Shown here in pieces: positions 16,817 to 24,746 of a DNA stretch of 64,000 bases. Under the pieces are notes generated by a model. It made no database searches, was not told where the DNA came from, and saw nothing but the letters and a program-made list of their open reading frames with translations. Where the stretch lies: assembly GCA_022616055.1 (NCBI GenBank), contig JAKEFM010000115.1, positions 59,003 to 123,002 of the forward strand. Reading direction: 5' to 3'. A program made the translations under genes and the position numbers. Positions within the stretch are counted from its first letter, which is position 1, and every line of letters starts with the position of its first letter. The DNA comes from Planctomycetota bacterium. GTDB taxonomy: Bacteria > Planctomycetota > UBA1135 > JAKEFM01.

Positions 16817-18090
16817 GCCGCTCCTCCCGGCGGCCGCAGGAGGAAGACGGTGTCGAGCCGGACCCGCCTCGCCGCCTCGACCACCTCGTCCCGCCCCGCC
16901 GCCGCGACCGCCTCCTCCTCCGCGGCCGGGACCGGGACGCGCCCAAGCAGGCCCCGCTCGACCGCGTAGGAGATCAGCCCCGAGGGGGAGTCGCCGAGGC
17001 CCTTCAGGCGCGCCCGGATCGCCCGCCTCGCGGCGTCGAGCTCGGTGTCGTCGATCTCCCCGCGCGCCAGCGCCTCGACCTGGGCGAGACACAGCTCCGT
17101 CACCGCCCCCTCCTTGGCCGCGTCGATCCCGGCGTGGAGGAGGAGGAGCCCCTTCGGCCGCTCGAGGGAGGCCGAGGCGTAGTAGGCGAGGGAGCGCTCC
17201 TCCCGCACCTTCCGGAAGAGCTTCGAGAAGGGCCCCCCGCCGAGGATCGTCGCGAAGAGCGTGAGCCCCGGGTCCTCCGCGAGCCCGGGGCGGGTCGCGA
17301 CGCGGAAGCCGAGGACGAGCTTCGCCTGGTCGAGCGCCATCTCCTCGGAGAAGCGCCGCGGCGGACGGACCGTGGGAGGCACCGGCGCGGCGGGAACCTC
17401 GACCCGCCGCTCCCCCAGCGCCCGCGCGAGCGCGCCCGCCGCCTCCTCGACCTCCCCCCGACCAGCCGGGCCGACGACGAACATCTCCGTCGGCGCCGAC
17501 CGCAGCAGGGAGCGGTGGCGGGCGACGACCGATTCGTTCCGCGCCGCGCGGATCGTCTCGGGGGTCCCGTAGGGATAGTTCTCGTAGGGCTCCCCCTCGC
17601 ACATGCGGGCGAGGCAGCGCTCGGTCGCGTAGGCGATCCGGTCGTCGAGGAGCCCCTCGACGACGCGGGCGAGGTTCTCCCGCTCCTGCTCGTAGATCTC
17701 CGCCGGGAACCGGTCCCCCTCGAGCCGCGGCTCGAGGAGGAGCTCCCGCTGGAAGGCGAGCCCCTCCGCGAGCACGTCGACCCGGCCGGGGAGGTGGCGC
17801 GGCGCGACGATGTCGATCGCGAGGTCGAGGATCTGCCGCTCCCCCACCCGCGAGACATCCCCGTCGAGCGCGGCGCCGTAGAGGTCGTCGAGGCGCCGGC
17901 CGATCGACGCGAGGTCGGGGTGCCTCCGGGTCCCCCGCCGGAGAAGCGGCGGGATCAGCGCCGCCTCGGCCGCCCGCGCGTTGAGCGGAAGGTGGAAGAC
18001 GACCCGGCAGGTGACCGACTTGAAGCGGTCGACCGGCAGGTGGTGGAGGAGGACCCCTTCCCCCACGGGGAGGCTCTCGAACGAGGCCAC
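16813..18090 (-). CDS. M16 family peptidase-like protein lacking zinc site (YmfF-like)
   Basis: A 425-aa protein with the M16 two-lobed architecture. Where active members have HxxEH, this one has NARAAEAALIPPLLRRGTRRHPD, the pattern of the inactive YfmF/YmfF branch. The second half has LGFRVATRPG, ILGGGPFSKLFRKVREERSLAYYASAS, typical of the Arg/Tyr-containing C-domain that binds substrate. It probably dimerises with the active M16 protein encoded directly downstream. It is the first gene of the operon and starts with GTG; a TAGAAT box lies 7 nt upstream. Confidence 0.87.
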   Translation of the reverse strand: MASFESLPVGEGVLLHHLPVDRFKSVTCRVVFHLPLNARAAEAALIPPLLRRGTRRHPDLASIGRRLDDLYGAALDGDVSRVGERQILDLAIDIVAPRHLPGRVDVLAEGLAFQRELLLEPRLEGDRFPAEIYEQERENLARVVEGLLDDRIAYATERCLARMCEGEPYENYPYGTPETIRAARNESVVARHRSLLRSAPTEMFVVGPAGRGEVEEAAGALARALGERRVEVPAAPVPPTVRPPRRFSEEMALDQAKLVLGFRVATRPGLAEDPGLTLFATILGGGPFSKLFRKVREERSLAYYASASLERPKGLLLLHAGIDAAKEGAVTELCLAQVEALARGEIDDTELDAARRAIRARLKGLGDSPSGLISYAVERGLLGRVPVPAAEEEAVAAAGRDEVVEAARRVRLDTVFLLRPPGGAA

Positions 18091-18096
18091 GGGCGG

Positions 18097-18102
18097 ATTC
18101 TA
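18097..18102 (-). promoter_or_regulatory. Candidate -10 box for M16-miaA operon, leaderless
   Basis: TAGAAT on the minus strand ends 7 nt before the GTG (18088-18090), so the predicted transcript begins at or very near the start codon. Only a weak -35 (TTCCGC-like) is visible. Confidence 0.45.
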
Positions 18103-18155
18103 CCGGTCTCCGTCCTGCGGAATCCCGTCCCCTCCGGCCGTATGCTCGCCCGCCG

Positions 18156-18983
18156 ATGCCCGCCCTCCTCCTCCTCCTCGCGCAAGCGTCGGCGCCCGCG
18201 CCCGGCCCGGGGTCGCGACCGGCGCCGGCCTTTCCCCCCGACGTCGCGGGGATCGTCGAGAAGGCCGCCCGCGCGCAGTTCCCCGAGGGGGGAGGGGATG
18301 CCGAAGTCCGCGACCTCGCCCTCGTCTTCGACTTCATCGTCCGGGACGAGGAGCGGAGCAACGAGGTCAAGGCGGAGCACTCCTTCTCCTCCCCCGACCG
18401 GGTCCGCACGACGATCACCGACCTCGTCACCGGCGTGTCCGTGACGACCGGGACGGACGGCCGCCGCTACTGGGTCCGCGACGAGAAGGGGACGAGCCTC
18501 CTCGAGGGGCGGGAGCACCGCGACGCGCGCGAGGAGATCGACGAGCGCGTGCGCCTCTCCCGCGACCTCGCCGCCGCCTTCTCCGTCCGCCGCCTCGCCG
18601 AGCGCCTCGAGGGGCTGCGTCGCCTCCCCGACGAGGCGGCCGAGGGCCGCCCCCTCGCCGTTCTCGAGGGGGAGAGCGCCGCGTTCGGCCCGATCCGCCG
18701 CGGCGGGGTCGACCGCGTGCGCCTGCGGATCCGGACCGACCTCGAGACCGGAGACCTCTGCGACGTCCTCGCGACCCCCCTCGCCCCCGCCGGCGACGGT
18801 CCGTCCGCCGAGCCGGAGCGATTCCGATTCTCCGAGTTCCTGACGAAGGACGGCCTGCGCCTCCCGCGCAAGATCACCGTCACGATCGGCGAGTCGCCCC
18901 TCCCCCGCTACGAGATCGGGCGCATCCGGGGGATCCGGTTGAACCCCGGGCTCCCCGCGGAGACCTTCGCGCCCCCCCGGTGA
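18156..18983 (+). CDS. Exported protein of unknown function
   Basis: A 275-aa protein with a short hydrophobic N-terminus (MPALLLLLAQASAPAPG) likely to be a signal peptide. The mature part has alternating strand-like segments (ALVFDFIVRDEERSNEVKAEHSF, VRTTITDLVTGVSVTTGTDGRRYWV, GVDRVRLRIRTDLETGDL). These are reminiscent of the LolA/outer-membrane lipoprotein-sorting beta fold, but no diagnostic motif confirms it. It ends with PAETFAPP, as many LolA-like planctomycete proteins do (recollection, not checked). It is transcribed divergently from the M16 operon and is followed by the DUF433/DUF5615 pair. Confidence 0.7.
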   Translation: MPALLLLLAQASAPAPGPGSRPAPAFPPDVAGIVEKAARAQFPEGGGDAEVRDLALVFDFIVRDEERSNEVKAEHSFSSPDRVRTTITDLVTGVSVTTGTDGRRYWVRDEKGTSLLEGREHRDAREEIDERVRLSRDLAAAFSVRRLAERLEGLRRLPDEAAEGRPLAVLEGESAAFGPIRRGGVDRVRLRIRTDLETGDLCDVLATPLAPAGDGPSAEPERFRFSEFLTKDGLRLPRKITVTIGESPLPRYEIGRIRGIRLNPGLPAETFAPPR

Positions 18984-19047
18984 AGGGCCCCGGAGGCCGA
19001 TCGGCGGCCTTCCGAGGAAGCGCGACTCCGATTACTCTCGTACCAGG

Positions 19048-19371
19048 ATGAGTTCCACCGTCCGCACGGAGCACCCGCACGTCGTCCGAGAGAAGGGTCC
19101 CGGCATTCGGTCCGCCGTGATCCGGGGGACGCGGGTGCAGGTGCGGATGGTCGTCGGCTACTGGAAGGAGGGACATTCGGTCGAGGACATCCTGGACGCG
19201 CTCCCTCACTTGAGGCCCGCCCAGGTCCACGACGCCCTCTCCTATTACCACGACCACCGCTCGGAGATCGAACGCGAGATCCGCGAGTCCTCGATCCCGC
19301 GCGTCCTCCGCAAGCACGGGCTCAAGGTCGGGCGAGGCGGCCGGATCACGAAGCGCGAGGCGGCCGGATGA
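19048..19371 (+). CDS. DUF433 family antitoxin-like protein
   Basis: A 107-aa protein. Residues about 20-75 carry the DUF433 helix-turn-helix-like core: IRGTRVQVRMVVGYWKEGHSVEDILDALPHLRPAQVHDALSYY, then an Arg/Glu/Lys-rich tail. DUF433 proteins are commonly encoded just ahead of DUF5615 PIN-like proteins and are regarded as antitoxins of type II modules. Exactly that partner follows after 3 nt. TACTCT at 19033-19038 is a possible -10 with a leader of about 3 nt. Confidence 0.85.
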   Translation: MSSTVRTEHPHVVREKGPGIRSAVIRGTRVQVRMVVGYWKEGHSVEDILDALPHLRPAQVHDALSYYHDHRSEIEREIRESSIPRVLRKHGLKVGRGGRITKREAAG

Positions 19372-19374
19372 CGG

Positions 19375-19737
19375 ATGCCGCCGCCGCCTTTCGCGCGGCT
19401 CCTCCTCGACGAACACCTCCACACGCGCCTGGCTCCCGTCCTGCGGTCGCGCGGATACGACGTCGTGACCGTGAGCGAGGCGGGACGCTCCGGATCGAGC
19501 GACGAGGACAACCTGCGATGGGCCGCGCGAGGGGGCCGGACGATCGCGACCTTCAACGCGCCGGACTTCGTGGCGCTCCATCGATCGTTTCTCGCCCGAG
19601 GGGAAGACCACGCGGGCATCGTCCTGTCCCCCCAGATCCCCTTCCGAACCGCGCGTGACCGACTCCTCCGCTTCCTGCGGGAGCAGAGCGCGGACGAGAT
19701 GCGGAACTCCCTCTTCTGGATGCGAGGAGACGGGTGA
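19375..19737 (+). CDS. DUF5615 PIN-like toxin candidate
   Basis: A 120-aa protein with the DUF5615/Mut7-C-like PIN signature: LLLDEHLHTRLAPVLRSRGYDVVTV at the start (acidic Asp/Glu pair), SSDEDNLRWAARGGRTIATFNAPDFVALH in the middle, and an Ile-Val-Leu-Ser strand. PIN-fold proteins are usually metal-dependent RNases. Encoded 3 nt after the DUF433 gene, forming a compact toxin-antitoxin-like unit. The ATG at 19375 was chosen over the ATG at 19368, which is in another frame. It converges on mutL. Confidence 0.83.
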   Translation: MPPPPFARLLLDEHLHTRLAPVLRSRGYDVVTVSEAGRSGSSDEDNLRWAARGGRTIATFNAPDFVALHRSFLARGEDHAGIVLSPQIPFRTARDRLLRFLREQSADEMRNSLFWMRGDG

Positions 19738-19814
19738 GGACTCCCCGAGGGCTCCGGCTCCCGCCGGATCGCAGATCCCGTTCGCCGTTCCGGTGAGCCG
19801 GGCCTCGCCCTCCC

Positions 19815-21539
19815 CTACCGCCTGTGGAACGCTTTCTCGAGGTCGGCGAGAGTGAACCGCACGCGCGTCGGCCGCGCGTGCGCGCAGGTCGCGTCGTGGG
19901 GGAGCGCGGCGCCCCGGCGGATCAGGCCCTCGATCTCCTGCGGCTCGAGGCGATCGCCCGCCATGAGGGAGGACCGGCAGGCCATCCGCTCCAGCGTCTC
20001 CTCGAGGATGCGCTCGGGCTGCGGGGCCTCCCCCTCGCGCGCCAGGGCGCAGAGGTCGGCGAGGAGGCCCTTCGCGTCGAGCCGGCGGAGACAGGCGGGG
20101 ACCGCCCGGATCGCCACCTCGCTCTCGCCGAAGGGGGAGATCTCGAGCCCGGCCCGGGGGAGGAGGGGCGCGATCGACTCCAGGAACGCCGCCTCCGCCC
20201 GCGTCGTCTCGACGACCTCCGGGACGAGGAGTCGCTGGCTCTCGACCGCCCCGCGGCGGAACTGCGCGCGCAGCTCCTCGAGGGAGATCCGCTCGTGGAG
20301 GGCGTGCTGGTCGAGGATCTCGAAGCCCTCCTCGGTCTCCCGCACGAGGTAGGTGTCGTGGAGCTGGAGGTAGCGGGCGCCGGGGTCCGGCGTCGGGACG
20401 AGCGGCGAGGAGATGGACCGCGCGGGCTCGGGCGGAGGGGCCTTACGCGCGGGAAGCGGCTCCAGGTCGGGAAAGTCGAAGGGGGTCGGCTCTCCTCGGG
20501 AGGGCGAGGGCTCCTCCCTCGCGAGCGGGCCGACGCTCGCGCCCGGGGTGGCGGCCCCGGCCGCGCGCAGCCCCTCGAGGATCGTCCGCTGGACGAGGGC
20601 GAAGAGGTTGCGCGAGTCCCGGAAGCGGACCTCGATCTTCGTCGGGTGGACGTTCGGATCGACGGTGGAGGGATCGAGGGAGAGGAAGAGGAAGGCGACG
20701 GGGTGGCGGCCCGAGGGGAGGAAATCGCGGTACCCCTCCCGCACGGCGCGGGCGAGCGCCCGGTCGCGCACGAACCGGCCGTTCACGAAGAGGTAGATCC
20801 GGGAGGCGTCGGGCCGGGAGAGGCGAGGGGCCGCGCCGAATCCCTCGAGGCGCGCGGAGCCGATCTCGCCGGAGATGGGGAAGAGCGCCTCCGCCGTCTC
20901 GCGGCCGAAGGCCTCCCGGATCCGCTCCCGCCTCGGGAGCCCCGCCGCGAGGCGGAGGAGGAGCTTCCCCTCGTGGCGGAGGAGGAACTCGAAGTCCTCC
21001 TCGGCGAGGGCGAGGCGGAGGAGGGCCTCGAGGCAGTGGCCGACCTCCGTCGACTCGCCCCGGAGGAACTTCCGTCGGGCGGGATGGAAGGTGAAGAGGT
21101 CGCGTACCTCGACGAGGGTTCCGGGAGGCGCCGCCGCGGGGCGGGGAGATCCCGCCTTCCCCCCCTCCGCCGTGATCTCCCCCCCCTCGGAGGCGTCGGC
21201 GGGGCGGGAGAGGATCCGGACGCGGGCGACCGCCGCCATGGAGGCGAGGGCCTCCCCTCGGAACCCGAAGGTCGCGAGATGCTCGAGGTCCTCTACACCC
21301 GAGATCTTCGACGTCGCGTGGCTCGCGAGGGCGAGGGGGAGGTCCCCGAACGGGATCCCGGCCCCGTCGTCCGCGACGCGGACGAACCCGGCTCCTCCCT
21401 GGCTCAGGTCGACCTCGATCCGCCGCGCCCGCGCGTCGAGGGAGTTCTCGACCAGCTCCTTCAGGACGGAGGCGGGGCGATCGATCACCTCCCCCGCCGC
21501 GATCCGGTCGACGATCTCCCGGGGCAGGCGGCGGATCAT
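19815..21539 (-). CDS. mutL: DNA mismatch repair protein MutL, endonuclease type
   Basis: A 574-aa MutL. The N-terminal GHKL ATPase shows ELVENSLDARA, DDGAGI, ATSKI and GFRGEAL; the second N-terminal lobe has RFVRDRALARAVREGYRD and VDPNVHPTKIEVRF. The C-terminal dimerisation domain carries DQHALHERISLE, which fits the metal-binding endonuclease pattern DQHA(x)2E(x)4E, plus ACRSS and CAHARPTRV, matching the ACR and CPHGRP motifs of nicking MutL proteins. It should therefore nick DNA itself, as in MutH-less bacteria. Last gene of the menG-to-mutL unit; its ATG overlaps the holA stop. Confidence 0.96.
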   Translation of the reverse strand: MIRRLPREIVDRIAAGEVIDRPASVLKELVENSLDARARRIEVDLSQGGAGFVRVADDGAGIPFGDLPLALASHATSKISGVEDLEHLATFGFRGEALASMAAVARVRILSRPADASEGGEITAEGGKAGSPRPAAAPPGTLVEVRDLFTFHPARRKFLRGESTEVGHCLEALLRLALAEEDFEFLLRHEGKLLLRLAAGLPRRERIREAFGRETAEALFPISGEIGSARLEGFGAAPRLSRPDASRIYLFVNGRFVRDRALARAVREGYRDFLPSGRHPVAFLFLSLDPSTVDPNVHPTKIEVRFRDSRNLFALVQRTILEGLRAAGAATPGASVGPLAREEPSPSRGEPTPFDFPDLEPLPARKAPPPEPARSISSPLVPTPDPGARYLQLHDTYLVRETEEGFEILDQHALHERISLEELRAQFRRGAVESQRLLVPEVVETTRAEAAFLESIAPLLPRAGLEISPFGESEVAIRAVPACLRRLDAKGLLADLCALAREGEAPQPERILEETLERMACRSSLMAGDRLEPQEIEGLIRRGAALPHDATCAHARPTRVRFTLADLEKAFHRR

Positions 21540-22513
21540 CGCTCCCTCGCTCCGGAGGCAGCGGCGAGCCGGGCGATCGCCGCGAGGGGATCGGGCTCCC
21601 GCCCGGACTTCACGCCGACCTCGAGCGCCCGCAGGCGCCGCAGCAGGCGTTCGTGGCCGCGGCTCGTCCTCGCGCGCGCCGCCCGATCGAGGTGGGACCC
21701 CGGCCAGCCCTTCGTGCCGAGCGCACCAGCCGCCTGCTGGATGGAGGCCCCCCCGTCGAGGAGCCGCCGGACGACCGCCGCGCGGCGCGCCTCCTCGTAG
21801 AGGCGGGCGAAGAGGATCGCGTAGAGGGCGCGCGGATCGCGCTCCCGCTTGCCCGGAGCGAGGGAGAGCCCGTCGCGGCGGATCCCCTCGAGGATCGCCG
21901 CGGCCTGCGGTGCTCCCCCCTCGAGGAGCGCCGCCGCGAGGCTGAAGCCGCTCGGCTCCTCCCCCGCCCTCGCCTCGGGGCAGACGACGACCGTCCCCCC
22001 CGCCGCCAGGAGGTCGGCGGCGAGCGGGTCCTTCTCCGTCCGGGTCGGGAGGGTGACGAGGAGGAGCGATCCGTCGCGCGTCCCCTCGAGAAACCTCAGG
22101 CAGGCCGCCTCGAACGGAGTCCTCTCCCCCGACTTCCGGGCCCGCCCCTCGAACTTGCAGAGGGACTCGGCGCGACGCACGAGGATCGCGCGGGAGGGGG
22201 CGAAGAGAGGGGTCGCGAGGAGGTCCGAGAGGAGCGCCCGCTCCTCGAACCCGTCCCCCTGCGCGTCGTGGGAGAAGAAGGCGTGGGTCTTCTCCGACGC
22301 TTCGCGGAGCGCCTCCACCGTCCGGTCGAAGGCCCCGGGGTCGTAGGTGTGGGTCGGAAAGTGGTATTCCCCGAGGAAGAGGACGACCGCCCCGGCTTGC
22401 CCCCCGCGGAGTCCCCCCTGGAGATCTTCGAGGAACGCCTGCATCCCCTCCGGCCGGACGATCCGCCCGCGGGGCGCCTCCTTTCGGGCGGAGGCGGGTC
22501 GAGCCGGGCTCAC
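21536..22513 (-). CDS. holA: DNA polymerase III delta subunit-like protein
   Basis: A 325-aa protein with the HolA layout: an N-terminal segment opening a degenerate AAA+ domain (AGAVVLFLGEYHFPTHTYDP), a middle segment LLSDLLATPLFAPSRAILVRRAESL typical of delta, SLLLVTLPTRTEKDPLAADLLAAGG, and a C-terminal helical collar (RALYAILFARLYEEARRAAVVRRLLDGGASIQQAAGALG). The delta subunit opens the sliding clamp within the clamp loader. The GTG start overlaps the ubiA stop; an internal ATG about 23 codons later is an alternative. Confidence 0.83.
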   Translation of the reverse strand: MSPARPASARKEAPRGRIVRPEGMQAFLEDLQGGLRGGQAGAVVLFLGEYHFPTHTYDPGAFDRTVEALREASEKTHAFFSHDAQGDGFEERALLSDLLATPLFAPSRAILVRRAESLCKFEGRARKSGERTPFEAACLRFLEGTRDGSLLLVTLPTRTEKDPLAADLLAAGGTVVVCPEARAGEEPSGFSLAAALLEGGAPQAAAILEGIRRDGLSLAPGKRERDPRALYAILFARLYEEARRAAVVRRLLDGGASIQQAAGALGTKGWPGSHLDRAARARTSRGHERLLRRLRALEVGVKSGREPDPLAAIARLAAASGARER

Positions 22514-23388
22514 GCGCTCCCCCGGAGGGCGTAGTCGGCCCACACGGCGAGGAAGTAGGCGACGGAGATCCAGCCGTTCACCGTGAAGAAGGCGGCGTTC
22601 ACCCGGGAGAGGTCCCCCGGCCGCACGAGGAGGTGCTCGACGACGAGGAGGACGCCGACGAGGGCGATGCCGAGGTAGGTGGGGAGACCGAGTCCGGCCC
22701 GGAGAGCGACCCCGAGGAGGAGGGGGACGACGGCGGCGTGGAGGGCGGCGGAGAGGGCGAGCGCCCGGCCGACGCCGAGCCGGGCCGGCAGGGAGTGCAG
22801 CCCCTCCCTGCGGTCGAATGCGATGTCCTGGCAGGCGTAGATCAGGTCGAAGCCGGCGACCCAAAGGGCGACGGCGACGGAGAGGAGGAGGGGAGCGAGG
22901 AGATCCCCCTCGAAGGAGCCCTTGACGGCGAGCCAGGCCCCGAGCGGGGCGATCCCGAGGCAGGCGCCGAGCGCGAAGTGGGTTCCCGAGGTCCTCCGCT
23001 TGAGGTGGCTGTACCCGAGGAGGAGCCCGAGGACGGGGAAGGAGAGCCCGCCGCAGAGGGGCGAGAGGGCGAAGGAGAGGAGGACGAAGGCGAGCGCGCT
23101 CGCCGCGACGAGGAGTCCGACGGAGCGCGGCGAGAGCGTGCCCGCCGGCAGGGCGCGGCCCGCCGTCCGGGGATTGCGCGCGTCCACGTCGCGGTCGGCG
23201 AGCCGGTTCCACCCCATCGCCGCGGTCCGGGCGGTCAGGACGCAGCCGGCGAGGAGGAGGAGCGTCCGCGCGTCGGGCCATCCCCCGGCGGCGAGGAGGG
23301 CGCCGACGAGGGCGAAGGGGAAGGCGAAGACGGAGTGGGAGAACCGGATCGTCTCGAGGAGGAGCGCGACCCGGCGGAGGGCGCTCAT
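22510..23388 (-). CDS. ubiA: UbiA family polyprenyltransferase (menaquinone/ubiquinone synthesis)
   Basis: A 292-aa membrane enzyme with about eight or nine helices that prenylates an aromatic ring. Motif 1 is NRLADRDVDARNPRTAGR (NxxxDxxxD with RTxxR), and the second Asp-rich motif is DLIYACQDIAFDRREGLHSLP. The sequence matches the 4-hydroxybenzoate octaprenyltransferase / MqnP branch. With ubiX directly upstream and menG in the same unit, it most likely serves quinone synthesis; futalosine-pathway menaquinone is plausible, but mqn genes are not in the window. The ATG overlaps the ubiX stop. Confidence 0.92.
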   Translation of the reverse strand: MSALRRVALLLETIRFSHSVFAFPFALVGALLAAGGWPDARTLLLLAGCVLTARTAAMGWNRLADRDVDARNPRTAGRALPAGTLSPRSVGLLVAASALAFVLLSFALSPLCGGLSFPVLGLLLGYSHLKRRTSGTHFALGACLGIAPLGAWLAVKGSFEGDLLAPLLLSVAVALWVAGFDLIYACQDIAFDRREGLHSLPARLGVGRALALSAALHAAVVPLLLGVALRAGLGLPTYLGIALVGVLLVVEHLLVRPGDLSRVNAAFFTVNGWISVAYFLAVWADYALRGSA

Positions 23389-24017
23389 CCCCGTCGCGGG
23401 GCGTGGGGGTGGAACTCCTCGTCCCCCGCCGGCTCCGCGCCCCAGCGCCGGAAGAGGTCGTGCTCGACGCCGAGGCGGTCGAGGATCTTGCCGACGACGT
23501 GGTCGACGAGGTCCTCGACCGTCTTCGGCCGGTGGTAGAAGCCCGGCATCGCCGGCAGGATGGTCGCCCCCGCCCACGCGAGCCGCGAGAGGGAGTCGAG
23601 GTGGACGCGGTTGAGGGGCGTCTCCCGCGGGACGAGGATCAGGGGGCGGCCCTCCTTGAGGGCGACGTCGCAGGTCCGCTCGATCAGGTTCGAGGAGAGG
23701 CCCGACGCCACCCGGGCGGCGGTCCCCATCGAGCAGGGGACGACGACCGCGCCGCGGACCGGATGGGTCCCGCTCGACGGCGGGGCCTCGACCGCCTCGA
23801 TCGGGTGGAACAGGACCTCCCCCGCCCCCGCCCGGAACGGGGCGAGATCGGGCTCGGCGGGGTCGATCCGCGCCCCGCATTCGAGGGCGAGCACCTTCAG
23901 GCCCGCCGCGCTGATCGACAGGTGGACCCGGGCGCCCGCGGCGCCGAGCGCCCGCACGAGGGAGAGGGCGTAGGGGGCGCCGCTCCCCCCCGTCACGCCG
24001 ACGAAGAACGCCTCCAC
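23385..24017 (-). CDS. ubiX: UbiX family flavin prenyltransferase
   Basis: UbiX makes prenylated FMN, the cofactor of UbiD-type decarboxylases. The 210-aa protein shows the Rossmann-like start VGVTGGSGAPYALSLVRAL, the conserved VVPCSMGTAARVASGLSSNLIERTCDV, KEGRPLILVPRETPLNRVHL and the ending AWAGATILPAMPGFYHRPKTVEDLVDHVVGKILDRLG. All are classic for UbiX/Pad1, and in futalosine-pathway organisms for MqnM. A UbiD/MqnL partner is not visible here. Translation-coupled to ubiA. Confidence 0.96.
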   Translation of the reverse strand: MEAFFVGVTGGSGAPYALSLVRALGAAGARVHLSISAAGLKVLALECGARIDPAEPDLAPFRAGAGEVLFHPIEAVEAPPSSGTHPVRGAVVVPCSMGTAARVASGLSSNLIERTCDVALKEGRPLILVPRETPLNRVHLDSLSRLAWAGATILPAMPGFYHRPKTVEDLVDHVVGKILDRLGVEHDLFRRWGAEPAGDEEFHPHAPRRG

Positions 24018-24021
24018 GGCT

Positions 24022-24735
24022 TTAGCCCGCGAGGTATAGGAGGTCGTAGAACGCGTGCGTGTAGATCGCCACGCCGATCCCCCTCCCGACGAAGAGCCCG
24101 CCCAGGATCGCCCCGGCGATCGTCCGGAACGCGAACGCGCCCGCGTCGAAGGGGGTCCCGAACGCCCCGAGGTGGTGGAAGCCCGCGAAGGCGAGCGAGG
24201 AGACGGCGAGGGCGATCCCCAGCGCCGTCCCCTTCCCCGCCCCGAGGGGCTCGGCCATCCGGAGGGCGAGGACGTAGAGCGCGGGGAGGAGGAGGAGCCG
24301 GAAGGCGATCTCCTCGTAGACTCCGGCGCCGACGGCGAGGAGGCTCGCGAGGACGGGGGAGCCCTCCCCCGTCTCGAGCGCGATCGCCGCGTCCCCCAGC
24401 CGGCTCCGCAGGAGGAGGACGGCCGGCCCGAGGAGCGCGGCGTAAAGGAGCCCCTCGACCGCGACGGGGAAGGCGTAGCGGTGCGCGGGGACCTTGCGGC
24501 GGGCGGCGTGGAGGGCCGCGGCGAGGAGGGCGCAGACGAGGAGGAGGCCGAAGAGGAACCTCCCCGCCTGGCCGAACCCGGCGAGGAACGCGCGCCGGAG
24601 GACGGCGTCGGCGCCGTTGCGGACCGGGCTCTCGGAGAGGAGGAGGCCCGCCTCGTAGATCGCGAGGAGCGGGGAGGCCGCGAGGATGCCGACCTCGAGG
24701 CGCCGGCTGCGGTCGAGGTACTCCCGCGCGCGCAT
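24022..24735 (-). CDS. CPBP family intramembrane metalloprotease
   Basis: A 237-aa membrane protein with about six hydrophobic segments and the CPBP (Abi/Rce1-like) motifs: GVYEEIAFRLLLLPAL (EExxxR), SLAFAGFHHLG (second motif with His) and GVAIYTHAFYDLLYL (third, His/Asp). Such proteases process prenylated or membrane proteins in eukaryotes; bacterial roles vary. It sits between menG and ubiX, only 4 nt before ubiX, so it belongs to the quinone operon. Confidence 0.88.
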   Translation of the reverse strand: MRAREYLDRSRRLEVGILAASPLLAIYEAGLLLSESPVRNGADAVLRRAFLAGFGQAGRFLFGLLLVCALLAAALHAARRKVPAHRYAFPVAVEGLLYAALLGPAVLLLRSRLGDAAIALETGEGSPVLASLLAVGAGVYEEIAFRLLLLPALYVLALRMAEPLGAGKGTALGIALAVSSLAFAGFHHLGAFGTPFDAGAFAFRTIAGAILGGLFVGRGIGVAIYTHAFYDLLYLAG

Positions 24736-24746
24736 GGCGCGACATC

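Noticed and set aside
14357..16969. Very long open frame on the plus strand opposite miaA and the M16 gene
   Set aside because: It is an antisense shadow caused by high GC. It covers recognisable minus-strand genes, is dominated by Arg/Gly/Glu/Pro repeats and has no family features.
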